From Gordonia westfalica (GTDB taxonomy: Bacteria; Actinomycetota; Actinomycetes; Mycobacteriales; Mycobacteriaceae): DNA of 64,000 nt. The stretch is from positions 4,216,001 to 4,280,000 of the forward strand of contig NZ_FNLM01000034.1 of the NCBI RefSeq assembly GCF_900105725.1, given 5' to 3'. The notes below the pieces were generated by a model that was not told the DNA's origin, did not search any database, and saw nothing but the letters and a program-made list of their open reading frames with translations. This document shows, one piece after another, positions 35,350 through 44,218 of this stretch. How positions within the stretch are numbered: the first letter of the stretch is position 1; each line of letters opens with the position of its first letter. A program made the position numbers and the translations under genes.

Positions 35350-36822
35350 TCAAGCGCTGGCGGCCACCTTCGCAGCGGCGTGGCGACCGGCGCGTCGACC
35401 GAAGTACGAGCCCTCACCCAATTGTGTTCCGCTGCAATACCCCTTGCAATCCTGGGCGATGTTGGTGGCGCTCGCGCCCGCGGCGTAGAGGCCCTTGATG
35501 ACCGACCCGGCTTCGTCGAGCACCTCACCGTCGAGCGAGGTTGCCATGCCGCCCATGGTGAATCCGGCGTACATGGCCTTGCCCAGCGACAGGTCGTAGG
35601 CGGCCCACGGGCCGGTGTCCTGCGGTTCGAGGAACTCGGCGGCCTTGTGGAAGTCGGGGTCTTCCTTCTTCGCGGCGTTCTCGTTGTAGCGGGCCATGGT
35701 CGCCCGCAGTTTGCCCTCGGGGATGCCGAGGTCGCGTTCCATCTCCTCGATGGTCTCCCAGCCGTCGATGAGGGGGACCAGATAGTTCTGCTTCTCGTTC
35801 ATGTGCGACTCGTTGACGATGAGGTACGCCACCGAATCGGGCTGCTCGAGAACGAATCCCGATGTCCGTGCGTGGTACGAGTCCTCGGTGACGAACCGCT
35901 CACCGAACTTGTTGACGATGACGCCCATGACCATGCTCGCGGGCGGATAGATCGGGGCGGTGATGAACGCCTTGTCCATGTACTTCAGTGCGGCACCGAC
36001 GGACCGCCCCATCCGCAGACCGAGGCCGTCGTCGTAGGTGTTGCCGAGGACGAACGGCTTCTCGGCGAGATGCGGCGTGTGCTCGGCGACCATCTCGGGA
36101 TTCATCACGAAACCGCCGGCCGCGATGATCACCGAATCGGCGCGGATGACGCCCTCGGCGTCCGGTGTCTTCCACGCGACACCGGCGACCGCGCCGTTCT
36201 CGTCGACGACGAGCCGGCGAGCACCGGTCTCGTAACGGACCTCGGCGCCCAGCTCGTCGAGCCGGGTGACGAGCAGATCGATGACCAACTTCGCTCCGCC
36301 GGTCTCCCCGGGGACCGGCACCTTGTGGCCGCGCGGGGCGGGGACCGCCTGGTCCTTGAACGGCCAGACCTTCTCGTTGCCGGTGAACATCAGGCCCTCG
36401 GTGCCGGGCTGGATGACGGCTTTCTCGGCGTAGAAGCTGCGTTCGAAGGTGAAGCCGAGGCCTTCGAGCCAGTTGAAGTGGTCGACGCTGTCGACGCAGT
36501 AGGCGTGGATCTTGTCGGGCTCGGGGTCCACCGAGACCGCGGTGAGGTACTTCTCCATCTCCTCGACCGAGTCGTCCTGACCCGTCGCCTTCTGAACGGC
36601 CGTACCGCCGCCGAGATAGAAGAACCCGCCGGACAGCGAGGTGGTGCCGCCGGGTGCCGCGGCGCGTTCGAGCAGGATGACGCGGGCGCCGTTCGCCGCC
36701 GCCTCCGCTGCGGCGCATCCGCCGGCGATGCCGAATCCGATCACGACGACGTCGACCTCGTCGGAGAATTCGGTCACCGCCTCGAGGGCGACGGTCTCCG
36801 GGATCTCGGTACTGGTAGCCAT
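35350..36822 (-). CDS. FAD-dependent dehydrogenase, KstD/fumarate-reductase superfamily
   Basis: 490 residues. FAD motif VVVIGFGIAGGCAAAEAAAN (about 25-44), GGTTSLSGGFFYLGGG, and the C-terminal FAD-contact block GEGSYFGRRAG. Overall layout resembles 3-ketosteroid-delta1-dehydrogenases and actinobacterial flavoproteins of that superfamily. A perfect KstR-type palindrome lies 20 bp upstream, which supports a role in sterol or steroid catabolism. No other steroid genes are adjacent, so the exact substrate is unknown. Confidence 0.85.
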   Translation of the reverse strand: MATSTEIPETVALEAVTEFSDEVDVVVIGFGIAGGCAAAEAAANGARVILLERAAAPGGTTSLSGGFFYLGGGTAVQKATGQDDSVEEMEKYLTAVSVDPEPDKIHAYCVDSVDHFNWLEGLGFTFERSFYAEKAVIQPGTEGLMFTGNEKVWPFKDQAVPAPRGHKVPVPGETGGAKLVIDLLVTRLDELGAEVRYETGARRLVVDENGAVAGVAWKTPDAEGVIRADSVIIAAGGFVMNPEMVAEHTPHLAEKPFVLGNTYDDGLGLRMGRSVGAALKYMDKAFITAPIYPPASMVMGVIVNKFGERFVTEDSYHARTSGFVLEQPDSVAYLIVNESHMNEKQNYLVPLIDGWETIEEMERDLGIPEGKLRATMARYNENAAKKEDPDFHKAAEFLEPQDTGPWAAYDLSLGKAMYAGFTMGGMATSLDGEVLDEAGSVIKGLYAAGASATNIAQDCKGYCSGTQLGEGSYFGRRAGRHAAAKVAASA

Positions 36823-36842
36823 GCGGTCAGACTAGCGGACAA

Positions 36843-36860
36843 ACTAGAACCTGTTCTAGT
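36843..36860. promoter_or_regulatory. KstR-type operator (perfect 18-bp palindrome)
   Basis: ACTAGAACCTGTTCTAGT has perfect 8-bp arms around CT and fully matches the KstR consensus TnnAACnnGTTnnA (36845-36858). It ends 20 bp before the ATG of the KstD-like gene and 132 bp before the divergent molybdopterin oxidoreductase. Its regulator would be a TetR-family sterol-responsive repressor encoded elsewhere. Confidence 0.82.
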
Positions 36861-36991
36861 CTTGGCGGCCATTCGTGAGGACGACCTGGCGCCGGGGCCG
36901 TTCGTGCTGGTCGGCCGAATGGTCGTCGGACGAATGGAGGGCCTTCCGGCGCGAGCCGCCGCCACCGGTGCGAACTCCGGTATCAAGAAGT

Positions 36992-38557
36992 GTGACCAAC
37001 TTGTCGACCCCACGCGCGCACGCCGCGGCCCCCTGGCTCGCGGGCATCGTCGCGGTGGGTGCCGGACTGGCGGTGGGCGAGATCGCCGCGGTTCCGGTGT
37101 CGCCGGATGCGTCGCCGTATTTCGCGGTGGGATCGTCGGTGGTCGACCGCTCGCCCCAGGCGGTCCGGGAATGGGCGATCGAGACCTTCGGGATCGCCGA
37201 CAAGGTCGCCCTGTTCGTCGGGATGGGCGTCATCATCGCCGCCATCGCCGGTGCCTGCGGGTATCTCGAGCGCCGCAGGCCGCCGGCCGGTTCGGCGATC
37301 ATCGCGGTCTTCGCGGCCGTCGGGGTGCTGGCGGCGGTGAACCGGCCCGGCGCGACGTGGACGTATGCGCTGCCCTCGATCATCGCCGGCGTCGTGGGCA
37401 TCGTCGTGCTGCGGCTACTGCTGGCCCAGCTGGACGACGAACCGTCGCGCGTCGGCGACGATGACCAGGTGGAAGACGCTGACCGCCAACCACTCTCGCG
37501 GCGCTTCGTCCTCGCCGCGGGTGGTGTCGCCGTGGCGGCCGTCGCGATCGGTGTCATCGGTCGTCGCATGCTCGCCGACACCGCGAGCACGCTCGCCGAC
37601 CGTGCGCGGATCCTGCTCCCGAAACCCGCCGACCCGGCACCGCCGATTCCTGCGGGCACCGAACTGAACCTCTCCGGAGCAACATCTTTCATCACCGACA
37701 ACGACGACTTCTATCGCATCGACACCGCCCTCCAGGTACCCACCCTGACCACCGTCGAATGGCGGCTGCGGATCCATGGTGAGGTCGACAAAGAGGTGAC
37801 GCTCACCTGGGACGACCTGGTGGCGATGCCGATGGCCGAACGGCTCGTGACACTCGCGTGCGTGTCCAACGATGTCGGGGGAGACCTGATCGGCAACGCG
37901 CGCTGGCTCGGCGTGCCGATGCGGAAGGTCCTCGACCTCGCCGGCGTGCGACCCGGAGCCGACATGCTGCTGTCCACGAGCGTCGACGGGTGGACCTGCG
38001 GCACGCCGATCTCGACGATCACCGACGGTCGCGACGCCCTGCTCGCGGTCGGCATGAACGGCGGCCCGCTGCCTATCGAACACGGCTATCCGGTCCGTCA
38101 GGTGGTGCCCGGACTATACGGATACGTGTCGGCGACCAAGTGGCTCGTCGACTGGGAGGTCACCCGGTTCTCCGAGGCGAAGGCGTATTGGACCGACCGC
38201 GGATGGTCGGCGCTCGGCCCCATCAAGCTGGCTTCCCGTATCGACCGCCCCGCGCGGGGTACCTCACATCCCGCGGGCGAGGTTGTCATCGCCGGGACCG
38301 CGTGGGCGCAGCACATCGGCGTCGAGCGCGTCGAGGTCCGCATCGACGACGGCCCGTGGCAGCCCGCGGAGCTCACGACCGAGTACAGCGTCGACACGTG
38401 GCGGCAATGGAGGTTCGTGTGGCAGGCGGACAAGGGAAACCACACCGTCACGTGCCGCGCGATCGACAAGCAGGGTCGCCCTCAGGTCGAGCGATATCAG
38501 TCCCCCGCGCCCGACGGCGCGACCGGTCTCGACGAGCGTAGATACACCGTTACCTGA
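36992..38557 (+). CDS. Membrane-anchored sulfite-oxidase-family molybdopterin oxidoreductase
   Basis: 521 residues from GTG 36992. Four hydrophobic helices occupy about 10-150, then a Tat-like LSRRFVLAAGG motif with another hydrophobic stretch near 170-195. The catalytic domain (about 225-410) holds the probable molybdenum Cys in TLACVSNDVGG and the RQVVPGLYGYVSATKW block. A C-terminal Ig-like domain (about 425-515) follows. The family oxidises sulfite or reduces S- or N-oxides; the substrate is not readable. It is divergent from the KstD-like gene with the KstR-type site between. Confidence 0.88.
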   Translation: MTNLSTPRAHAAAPWLAGIVAVGAGLAVGEIAAVPVSPDASPYFAVGSSVVDRSPQAVREWAIETFGIADKVALFVGMGVIIAAIAGACGYLERRRPPAGSAIIAVFAAVGVLAAVNRPGATWTYALPSIIAGVVGIVVLRLLLAQLDDEPSRVGDDDQVEDADRQPLSRRFVLAAGGVAVAAVAIGVIGRRMLADTASTLADRARILLPKPADPAPPIPAGTELNLSGATSFITDNDDFYRIDTALQVPTLTTVEWRLRIHGEVDKEVTLTWDDLVAMPMAERLVTLACVSNDVGGDLIGNARWLGVPMRKVLDLAGVRPGADMLLSTSVDGWTCGTPISTITDGRDALLAVGMNGGPLPIEHGYPVRQVVPGLYGYVSATKWLVDWEVTRFSEAKAYWTDRGWSALGPIKLASRIDRPARGTSHPAGEVVIAGTAWAQHIGVERVEVRIDDGPWQPAELTTEYSVDTWRQWRFVWQADKGNHTVTCRAIDKQGRPQVERYQSPAPDGATGLDERRYTVT

Positions 38558-38888
38558 TCTGTTCCAACGGATTGGGCACTACTGATCAGTATTCGTAAAG
38601 CTCATGATGAATACCCTTGTCAAGGGTGGAGTGAGGTATCCGACTCTCCTGAGATTGCGCTGAGAGTGCGTGTTATGTTCTTCCAACCTCTATATGTGAG
38701 CCGGGTGACAGTCATCGCTGTCGGAGCCCGAGCACTTCGTGACCTGCGTCAGGTCGTCCGCACCGCCGACACATGGCGGAGCTGCACGATTTGTACGCAG
38801 GTCACGGCGTTGTACACATGTGCGCCGACGACGGCGCCGAGAACAAGGCGGCGCTGACACAGCGTCGCCACCAGACAGGGTGAGAGTT
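38558..38888 (+). promoter_or_regulatory. 331-bp leader/promoter region of the pnt operon
   Basis: No gene. The first ~145 bp is AT-richer and likely holds the promoter. A CRP/GlxR-like site, TGTGAGCCGGGTGACA (one mismatch from TGTGA-N6-TCACA), lies at 38695-38710. The part before pntAA can fold into several hairpins, for example GACCTG-CGT-CAGGTC and CCGCC-GACACAT-GGCGG. Whether this is a regulatory RNA is unknown. Confidence 0.4.
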
Positions 38889-39977
38889 ATGACAGTGGGT
38901 GTCGTGCGCGAGACGGCCCCGGGGGAGCGCCGCGTGGCGCTCGTCCCGAAGGTGGTCGCGTCGCTGGTGGGCAAGGATGTGCCCGTCGTGGTGGAGTCGG
39001 GGGCCGGTCTCGGCGCCCTGATCCCCGACGAGGCGTACACCGAGGCCGGGGCAACGATCGGTGATCCGTATTCGGCGGATGTGGTGCTGCGGGTGTCGCC
39101 GCCGTCGGATGACGAGATCGGCAAGCTGCGCAGCGGCCAGAAGCTCATCGGCTTCCTGGCTCCGCGCAACGCCGACAACAAGATCGGTGCGTTGCGTGCA
39201 GCTGGTGTGGAGGCCTACGCGGTGGAGGCCATCCCGCGTATCTCTCGTGCTCAGGTGATGGACGCGTTGAGTTCGCAGGCGAACGTGGCCGGCTACAAGT
39301 CGGTCGTGGTGGCGGCAGATCTGTCGACGCGGTTCTTCCCGATGCTGACCACGGCGGCGGGCACGGTGAAGCCGGCGACGGTGCTGGTGCTCGGCGTCGG
39401 TGTGGCCGGGCTCCAGGCGCTGGCCACGGCCAAACGTCTGGGCGGTCGGACCACCGGGTACGACGTGCGCCCGGAGGTGGCCGAGCAGGTGCGGTCGGTC
39501 GGTGCGCAGTGGCTGGACCTGGGTATCGACGCGGCCGGCGAGGGCGGTTATGCCCGCGAGCTGACCGAGGACGAACGAGCTCAGCAGCAGCAGGCGCTCG
39601 AGGACGCCATCAAGGGCTTCGACGTGGTGATCACCACTGCGCTGGTGCCGGGTCGTCCGGCGCCGCGTCTGGTGACCGCCGCGGCGGTCGAGGGCATGAA
39701 GCCGGGCAGCGTCGTGGTCGACCTGGCCGGTGAGACCGGCGGCAACTGCGAGCTCACCGAGCCGGGGCAGACCGTCGTCAAGCATGACGTGACGATCACC
39801 GCGCCGCTGAATCTGCCGGCGACCATGCCCGAGCATGCCAGCGAGCTGTACTCGAAGAACCTGCTGGCGCTGATCGAGCTGATGCTCGACGAGAACGGTG
39901 TGATCACACCGGATTTCGACGACGAGGTGCTCGCTGCTTCGTGTGTCACGCGGGATGAGAAAGAGGTGTCTGCCTGA
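38889..39977 (+). CDS. pntAA: Proton-translocating NAD(P) transhydrogenase, alpha subunit part 1
   Basis: 362 residues: the soluble NAD(H)-binding domain I. It opens GVVRETAPGERRVALVPKVV and carries the Rossmann motif VLGVGVAGLQALATAKRLGG. It lacks the membrane part, which is encoded by the next gene, the three-subunit arrangement seen in actinobacteria. The enzyme uses the proton gradient to make NADPH from NADH. The stop overlaps the start of pntAB (TGATG). Confidence 0.95.
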   Translation: MTVGVVRETAPGERRVALVPKVVASLVGKDVPVVVESGAGLGALIPDEAYTEAGATIGDPYSADVVLRVSPPSDDEIGKLRSGQKLIGFLAPRNADNKIGALRAAGVEAYAVEAIPRISRAQVMDALSSQANVAGYKSVVVAADLSTRFFPMLTTAAGTVKPATVLVLGVGVAGLQALATAKRLGGRTTGYDVRPEVAEQVRSVGAQWLDLGIDAAGEGGYARELTEDERAQQQQALEDAIKGFDVVITTALVPGRPAPRLVTAAAVEGMKPGSVVVDLAGETGGNCELTEPGQTVVKHDVTITAPLNLPATMPEHASELYSKNLLALIELMLDENGVITPDFDDEVLAASCVTRDEKEVSA

Positions 39978-40282
39978 TGTACGCCGGACTTCTCGCGAAT
40001 ATCGCGATCCTGGTGCTGGCCGGGTTCGTGGGTTTTGCGGTCATCTCGAAGGTTCCCAACACCCTTCACACCCCGCTGATGTCGGGCACGAACGCCATTC
40101 ACGGCATCGTCGTGCTCGGTGCGCTGGTGGTGCTGGGCAAGCTGCCCGCCGATGCCGGGTGGGGTGTGCGCATTATCGCGTTCGTCGCGCTGGTGTTCGG
40201 CACGCTCAACGTGATCGGTGGCTTCGCGGTCACCGACCGGATGCTGGGCATGTTCAAGGGTAAGAAGGAGGCCGCCAAGTGA
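39977..40282 (+). CDS. pntAB: NAD(P) transhydrogenase, alpha subunit part 2
   Basis: A 101-residue membrane subunit with three or four hydrophobic segments, including LLANIAILVLAGFVGFAVIS, and NTLHTPLMSGTNAIHGIVVLG, the conserved block of PntAB. It helps form the proton channel with PntB. It overlaps pntB by 4 bp (GTGA). Confidence 0.94.
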   Translation: MYAGLLANIAILVLAGFVGFAVISKVPNTLHTPLMSGTNAIHGIVVLGALVVLGKLPADAGWGVRIIAFVALVFGTLNVIGGFAVTDRMLGMFKGKKEAAK

Positions 40283-41811
40283 TCGGCTCGCAATTGGTGC
40301 TCGCGGCAGGCGCGCACACCCCGAGCGAGGGCCTGTCGTATCTGGTCATGGCGCTCTACATCGTGTCGTTCTCGCTGTTCATCTACGGCCTGATGGGTCT
40401 GACCGGACCCAAGACCGCGGTGCGCGGCAACTGGATCGCCGCGACCGGTATGGGTCTTGCGGTGGCGGCGACGCTGCTTTACATCTACAACGAGGGCGCG
40501 GTCGGCGACGACGGCCACTCGACGGTCGGTGTGCCGACCATCAACTGGATTCTGATCGCCATCGGTCTGGCACTCGGTGTGGCACTGGGTATCCCGCCGG
40601 CGTTGAAGACCAAGATGACGGCCATGCCGCAGCTGGTGGCACTGTTCAACGGCGTCGGCGGCGGCACCGTCGCACTGATCGCGTGGGCGGAGTTCATCGA
40701 GACCTCCGGCTTCTCGGTCTTCCACAACACCGAACCGGCGTCGCCGCTGGTGGTGGGTTCGCTGATCGCGGCGATCATCGGTTCGATCTCGTTCTGGGGA
40801 TCGCTGGTGGCGTTCTCGAAGCTGCAGGAGATCATGCCCAAGGGCCTGGAGAAGACCTTCGTGGCGAATGCGAAGTTGTTCCAGGCGGCCAACATCCTGT
40901 TGCTGCTGGTGGCGTTGGGTCTGGCGATCTACCTGGGCGTCGACGCCGCTGATGGTGGCGGCGCGAGTGTGTGGTGGATGGTCGGTCTGCTGGTGGCTGC
41001 CGGTGTGATGGGTCTGTTCGTGGTCTTCCCGATCGGCGGCGCGGACATGCCGGTGGTCATCTCGTTGCTGAACGCGATGACGGGTCTGTCGGCTGCGGCG
41101 GCGGGTATCGCGCTGGACAACACCGCGCTGATCGTGGCGGGCATGATCGTCGGCGCGTCGGGTTCGATCCTGACCAACCTGATGGCCAAGGCGATGAACC
41201 GGTCGATCCCGGCCATCGTGTTCGGTTCGTTCGGCGGTGGCGACGCCGCTGCTGCCGGTGGTCCCGGTGGCGAGGGTGGCACGGTCAAGGCGACCTCGGC
41301 CGCGGACGCCGCGATCCAGATGGCCTACGCCAATCAGGTCATCGTGGTGCCCGGTTACGGTCTGGCCGTGGCGCAGGCGCAGCACGCGGTCAAGGAGATG
41401 GCGAACCTTCTCGAGTCCAAGGGCGTGGAGGTCAAGTACGCGATCCACCCGGTCGCCGGTCGCATGCCCGGTCACATGAACGTGTTGCTGGCCGAGGCCG
41501 ACGTCGAATACGACGCGATGAAGGAGATGGACGACATCAACGGCGAGTTCGGCCGTACCGATGTCGCGATCGTCATCGGCGCCAACGACGTCACCAACCC
41601 GGCAGCCCGCAACGATCCGTCGAGCCCGATTCATGGCATGCCGATCCTCAACGTCGACGAGGCGCGGTCGGTGATCGTGCTGAAGCGGTCGATGAGTTCG
41701 GGGTACGCCGGTATCGAGAACCCGCTGTTCTTCGCCGACGGCACCTCGATGCTCTTCGGCGACGCCAAGAAGAGCGTCGACAGCGTCATCGAGGAACTCA
41801 AGGCGCTGTAA
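40279..41811 (+). CDS. pntB: NAD(P) transhydrogenase, beta subunit
   Basis: 510 residues: an N-terminal membrane domain of about nine helices (residues 20-290), then the NADP(H)-binding domain III from about 330. The latter carries VVPGYGLAVAQAQHAVKEM, HPVAGRMPGHMNVLLAEA and GANDVTNPAA. It is complete and ends before a strong terminator. GTG start at 40279. The operon is tightly packed, so equal expression of the three subunits is expected. Confidence 0.95.
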   Translation: MIGSQLVLAAGAHTPSEGLSYLVMALYIVSFSLFIYGLMGLTGPKTAVRGNWIAATGMGLAVAATLLYIYNEGAVGDDGHSTVGVPTINWILIAIGLALGVALGIPPALKTKMTAMPQLVALFNGVGGGTVALIAWAEFIETSGFSVFHNTEPASPLVVGSLIAAIIGSISFWGSLVAFSKLQEIMPKGLEKTFVANAKLFQAANILLLLVALGLAIYLGVDAADGGGASVWWMVGLLVAAGVMGLFVVFPIGGADMPVVISLLNAMTGLSAAAAGIALDNTALIVAGMIVGASGSILTNLMAKAMNRSIPAIVFGSFGGGDAAAAGGPGGEGGTVKATSAADAAIQMAYANQVIVVPGYGLAVAQAQHAVKEMANLLESKGVEVKYAIHPVAGRMPGHMNVLLAEADVEYDAMKEMDDINGEFGRTDVAIVIGANDVTNPAARNDPSSPIHGMPILNVDEARSVIVLKRSMSSGYAGIENPLFFADGTSMLFGDAKKSVDSVIEELKAL

Positions 41812-41827
41812 GCACTTTCGGTCGAGG

Positions 41828-41870
41828 CCCCCGGCAGTCCCCGTTTCGTGGGACCTGCCGGGGGTCTTTT
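41828..41870 (+). terminator. Strong rho-independent terminator after pntB
   Basis: CCCCCGGCAG-TCCC pairs with GGGA-CCTGCCGGGGG around CGTTTCGT, followed by TCTTTT. It lies 17 bp after the pntB stop. Confidence 0.92.
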
Positions 41871-41971
41871 GTCTGCCGGACCCACATCGAGCAGGAATCG
41901 AGAAGCGCCCGCCGGACACTCCCGGTTAGCGTCGACACCGACGACCAGGACGAGCGAATCGAAGGAGCAGC

Positions 41972-42388
41972 ATGTCGATCTGGCAGTGGTATCAGCGGAA
42001 GGTGAACGAGCGCACCGTCAAACGGATTCGGACCAAGAGCGGGACGATGTGGGGGATGGACATGGTCATCCTGCGCACCAAGGGTCGCAAGTCGGGTCGA
42101 CCACGAGAGACCCCGCTCTGCTGGTTTCCCGATGACGACGGCTGGCTGATCGTCGCTTCCGGTGGTGGAAAAGGCAATCCGGACTGGTACGCGAACCTCG
42201 CGGCACACCCCGACTCCGTGGCCGTCGAACGGCATGGCGAACAACCGGTGCCCGTCACGCCGGTGGTGCTGGCCGGATCGGAACGCCAAGCCGCCTGGAA
42301 CGCCGTCGTGAGTGCGCAGCCCAGGTATGCGAAATATCAGAAGAAGGCGACCCGCGAATACCCGGTGGTGAGGCTGATGGCCGCCTGA
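41972..42388 (+). CDS. Deazaflavin (F420)-dependent nitroreductase-family protein
   Basis: A 138-residue split-barrel protein of the DDN-like family. Key stretches are MVILRTKGRKSGRPRETPLC, GWLIVASGGGKGNPDWYANL and the C-terminal YAKYQKKATREYPVVRL. The family uses reduced F420 for reductions, including quinones and nitro compounds. Length is typical. It stands alone. Confidence 0.88.
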   Translation: MSIWQWYQRKVNERTVKRIRTKSGTMWGMDMVILRTKGRKSGRPRETPLCWFPDDDGWLIVASGGGKGNPDWYANLAAHPDSVAVERHGEQPVPVTPVVLAGSERQAAWNAVVSAQPRYAKYQKKATREYPVVRLMAA

Positions 42389-42484
42389 CCGAAGTCGCCG
42401 CATCGCCTCATCGATGAGTTTTCCGCACGAGCCGTGTCTACCCCTGCACGACAACCAGACCGCTCGTCCACAAGGGAGAACATC

Positions 42485-42910
42485 ATGGCCACCGACATCA
42501 CCAGGCAGCATTCATCCGAGACCACCGACGGCCGGAACTGGCGCCGCGCAACCGGAATCGTCATCAGCGTGCTCGTCGGCGCATTCCTCGCGTTCGACGT
42601 CATCGGGAAACTGATCCGCCCGCAGTCGGTGGTCGACGGCACCGAGAAACTCGGCTTCGATTCCGACCAGGCCATCGTCATGGGTGTGGTGCTGCTCATC
42701 TGCCTTGTGGTGTACGCGATCCCGCGGACCGCGGTTCTGGGGGCACTAGGCATCACCGCCTACCTCGGCGGCGCGGTCACCGCCAACATGCGTATCGAAG
42801 AACCGCTTGTCAGCACCGTTCTGTTCGCCGCCTACCTCGGCGTCCTGATGTGGATCGGACTGGTCCTGCGACGCCCGGAGCTGCTGAAGGTCGCCGGCTT
42901 GCGGCGCTGA
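42485..42910 (+). CDS. DoxX-like membrane protein
   Basis: 141 residues with four helices starting near 25 (ATGIVISVLVGAFLAFDVIG) and the motif VDGTEKLGF after the first. The layout fits DoxX-like proteins, whose role is poorly known but has been linked to redox and thiol handling in mycobacteria. Start ATG 42485 follows AAGGGAG. Confidence 0.85.
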   Translation: MATDITRQHSSETTDGRNWRRATGIVISVLVGAFLAFDVIGKLIRPQSVVDGTEKLGFDSDQAIVMGVVLLICLVVYAIPRTAVLGALGITAYLGGAVTANMRIEEPLVSTVLFAAYLGVLMWIGLVLRRPELLKVAGLRR

Positions 42911-43009
42911 TCGCCGCAGGCGGCACAGGTCCAACCGGCCCCGCACCCGTTACCGATCTGGAATCGGACGGGTGTGGGGTCGTTGCGCAGGTCTCGTACT
43001 GTTGCGCGA

Positions 43010-44025
43010 GTGACTGGTGTTACCAGAGTGAAGCGTTTCCGGCTGGCGGCCGCTGCGACCATCGCGGTGGCCGCGCTCGGTGGTGTGGCAGTCGGGTCGC
43101 TCCCGACCGGCGGGTCGAGCGTGGTGACGGTGGTCGACGCCGTCGACCCGGCCGGGCTGTACAACGACGCACAGTCGAAGTTCGCGAGCGGGGACGTCGC
43201 GGGCGGTCTGGCGGCACTGCAGAAGGCGCTGACCCTCGCACCGGCAGACACCGATGCGCTTGCACTGCAGGCGATCTGGGCCGACCAGATGGATGATGCG
43301 GCGGTCAGCAATGCGGCCCTGGGTCGCTTGCGTGTGCTGAACCCCCTCCTCGCCACCACGGCACGGAACGTGATCTCGGGAGTCGCCACCGCCGCTCAGA
43401 TCATTCCGGACACCACGCCCAAACCGGTGTCCGGTCGCGTCGCGATAGTGGTCCTCGGATTCGGGTTGAACGCCAACGGAAAGATGGCCCCGAGTTGGTG
43501 AATCGCGTGTCGGCGGGTAAGTCGCAGGCCGAGATCACCACCACTGCACCGATCGTCGTGACCGGTGGGGTGCCCAAGAACGGTATCACCGAGGCGGCCG
43601 CCATGAAGGCCTGGCTGATCGACAACGGCGTCGACGCCACTCGCATCGTGACCGAGGACAAGTCGGGATCGACTGTCGCGAATGCGCAGTACACGTCGGA
43701 GATCCTGCGTGCGAAGGGTATCCGCGACATCGTCCTGGTGACCTCGCCCAACCACATCCGGCGCGGTGCCGCGGACTTCGGGGCCACCGGGCTCCGCGTC
43801 GTCGGAACCCTGACCACCGCCACCGATCTCAGCAAGTACCTCACGCCGCTGACCAAGGATCAGACACGGGGAATCCGACTCGAGGCCACGCGAACCGCGC
43901 GAATCCCCGCCACCCACGAACCGGGTGTGCTCCCGCAGAACCTGCCCGATCCCGGCCCCGGTCTGCTCGCCGACATCGGTGGTCAGATCCTGGAGCAATT
44001 GCTCGACGCCGGGTCGTCGAACTGA
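43010..44025 (+). pseudogene. YdcF/DUF218-type protein with single-base frameshift
   Basis: An N-terminal signal-like helix (FRLAAAATIAVAALGGVAVG) and a TPR-like stretch lead into the DUF218 domain, VAIVVLGFGLNANGKMAP. There the frame ends at a premature TGA (43499-43501). A second frame from 43495 continues the same domain: NRVSAGKSQAEI, IVVTGGVPKNG, EDKSGSTVANA. Restoring one G at 43492/43493 (CCGAG to CCGGAG) joins them as MAPELVNRV and gives about 338 residues. DUF218 proteins of the YdcF/ElyC/SanA group are envelope-associated. It is either a true pseudogene or a sequencing error. Confidence 0.85.
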
Positions 44026-44131
44026 GGGAAGAATCGCTCGATTCTGACAATGGAAATGTCAAATGCGATTCCTGATTTGTGAAGACAAATGAGGCCCAGG
44101 TGAATTCGCCTGCATCTGTTAGACAGCTCAC

Positions 44132-44157
44132 ATTTACCTGCTGCCGACCTGGTAAAT
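44132..44157. promoter_or_regulatory. Inverted repeat upstream of SulP-carbonic anhydrase gene
   Basis: ATTTACC and GGTAAAT, perfect 7-bp arms with a 12-bp spacer, in an AT-rich stretch 62 bp before the start. Possible operator; regulator unknown. Confidence 0.45.
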
Positions 44158-44218
44158 GACACGGTCGTCCCAGTGGCAGTTCATATGTAGTCAACAAAAC
44201 GTCGGTACGGTCGTTTCC

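Noticed and set aside
38600..38700. Possible thiamine-type riboswitch before pntAA (CTGAGA-like words)
   Set aside because: CTGAGA occurs but the rest of the TPP consensus is missing, and the downstream gene is not a thiamine gene.
38739..38888. Upstream in-frame extension of pntAA
   Set aside because: The family N-terminus starts at ATG 38889, and the upstream translation is Arg/Cys-rich and unlike any transhydrogenase.
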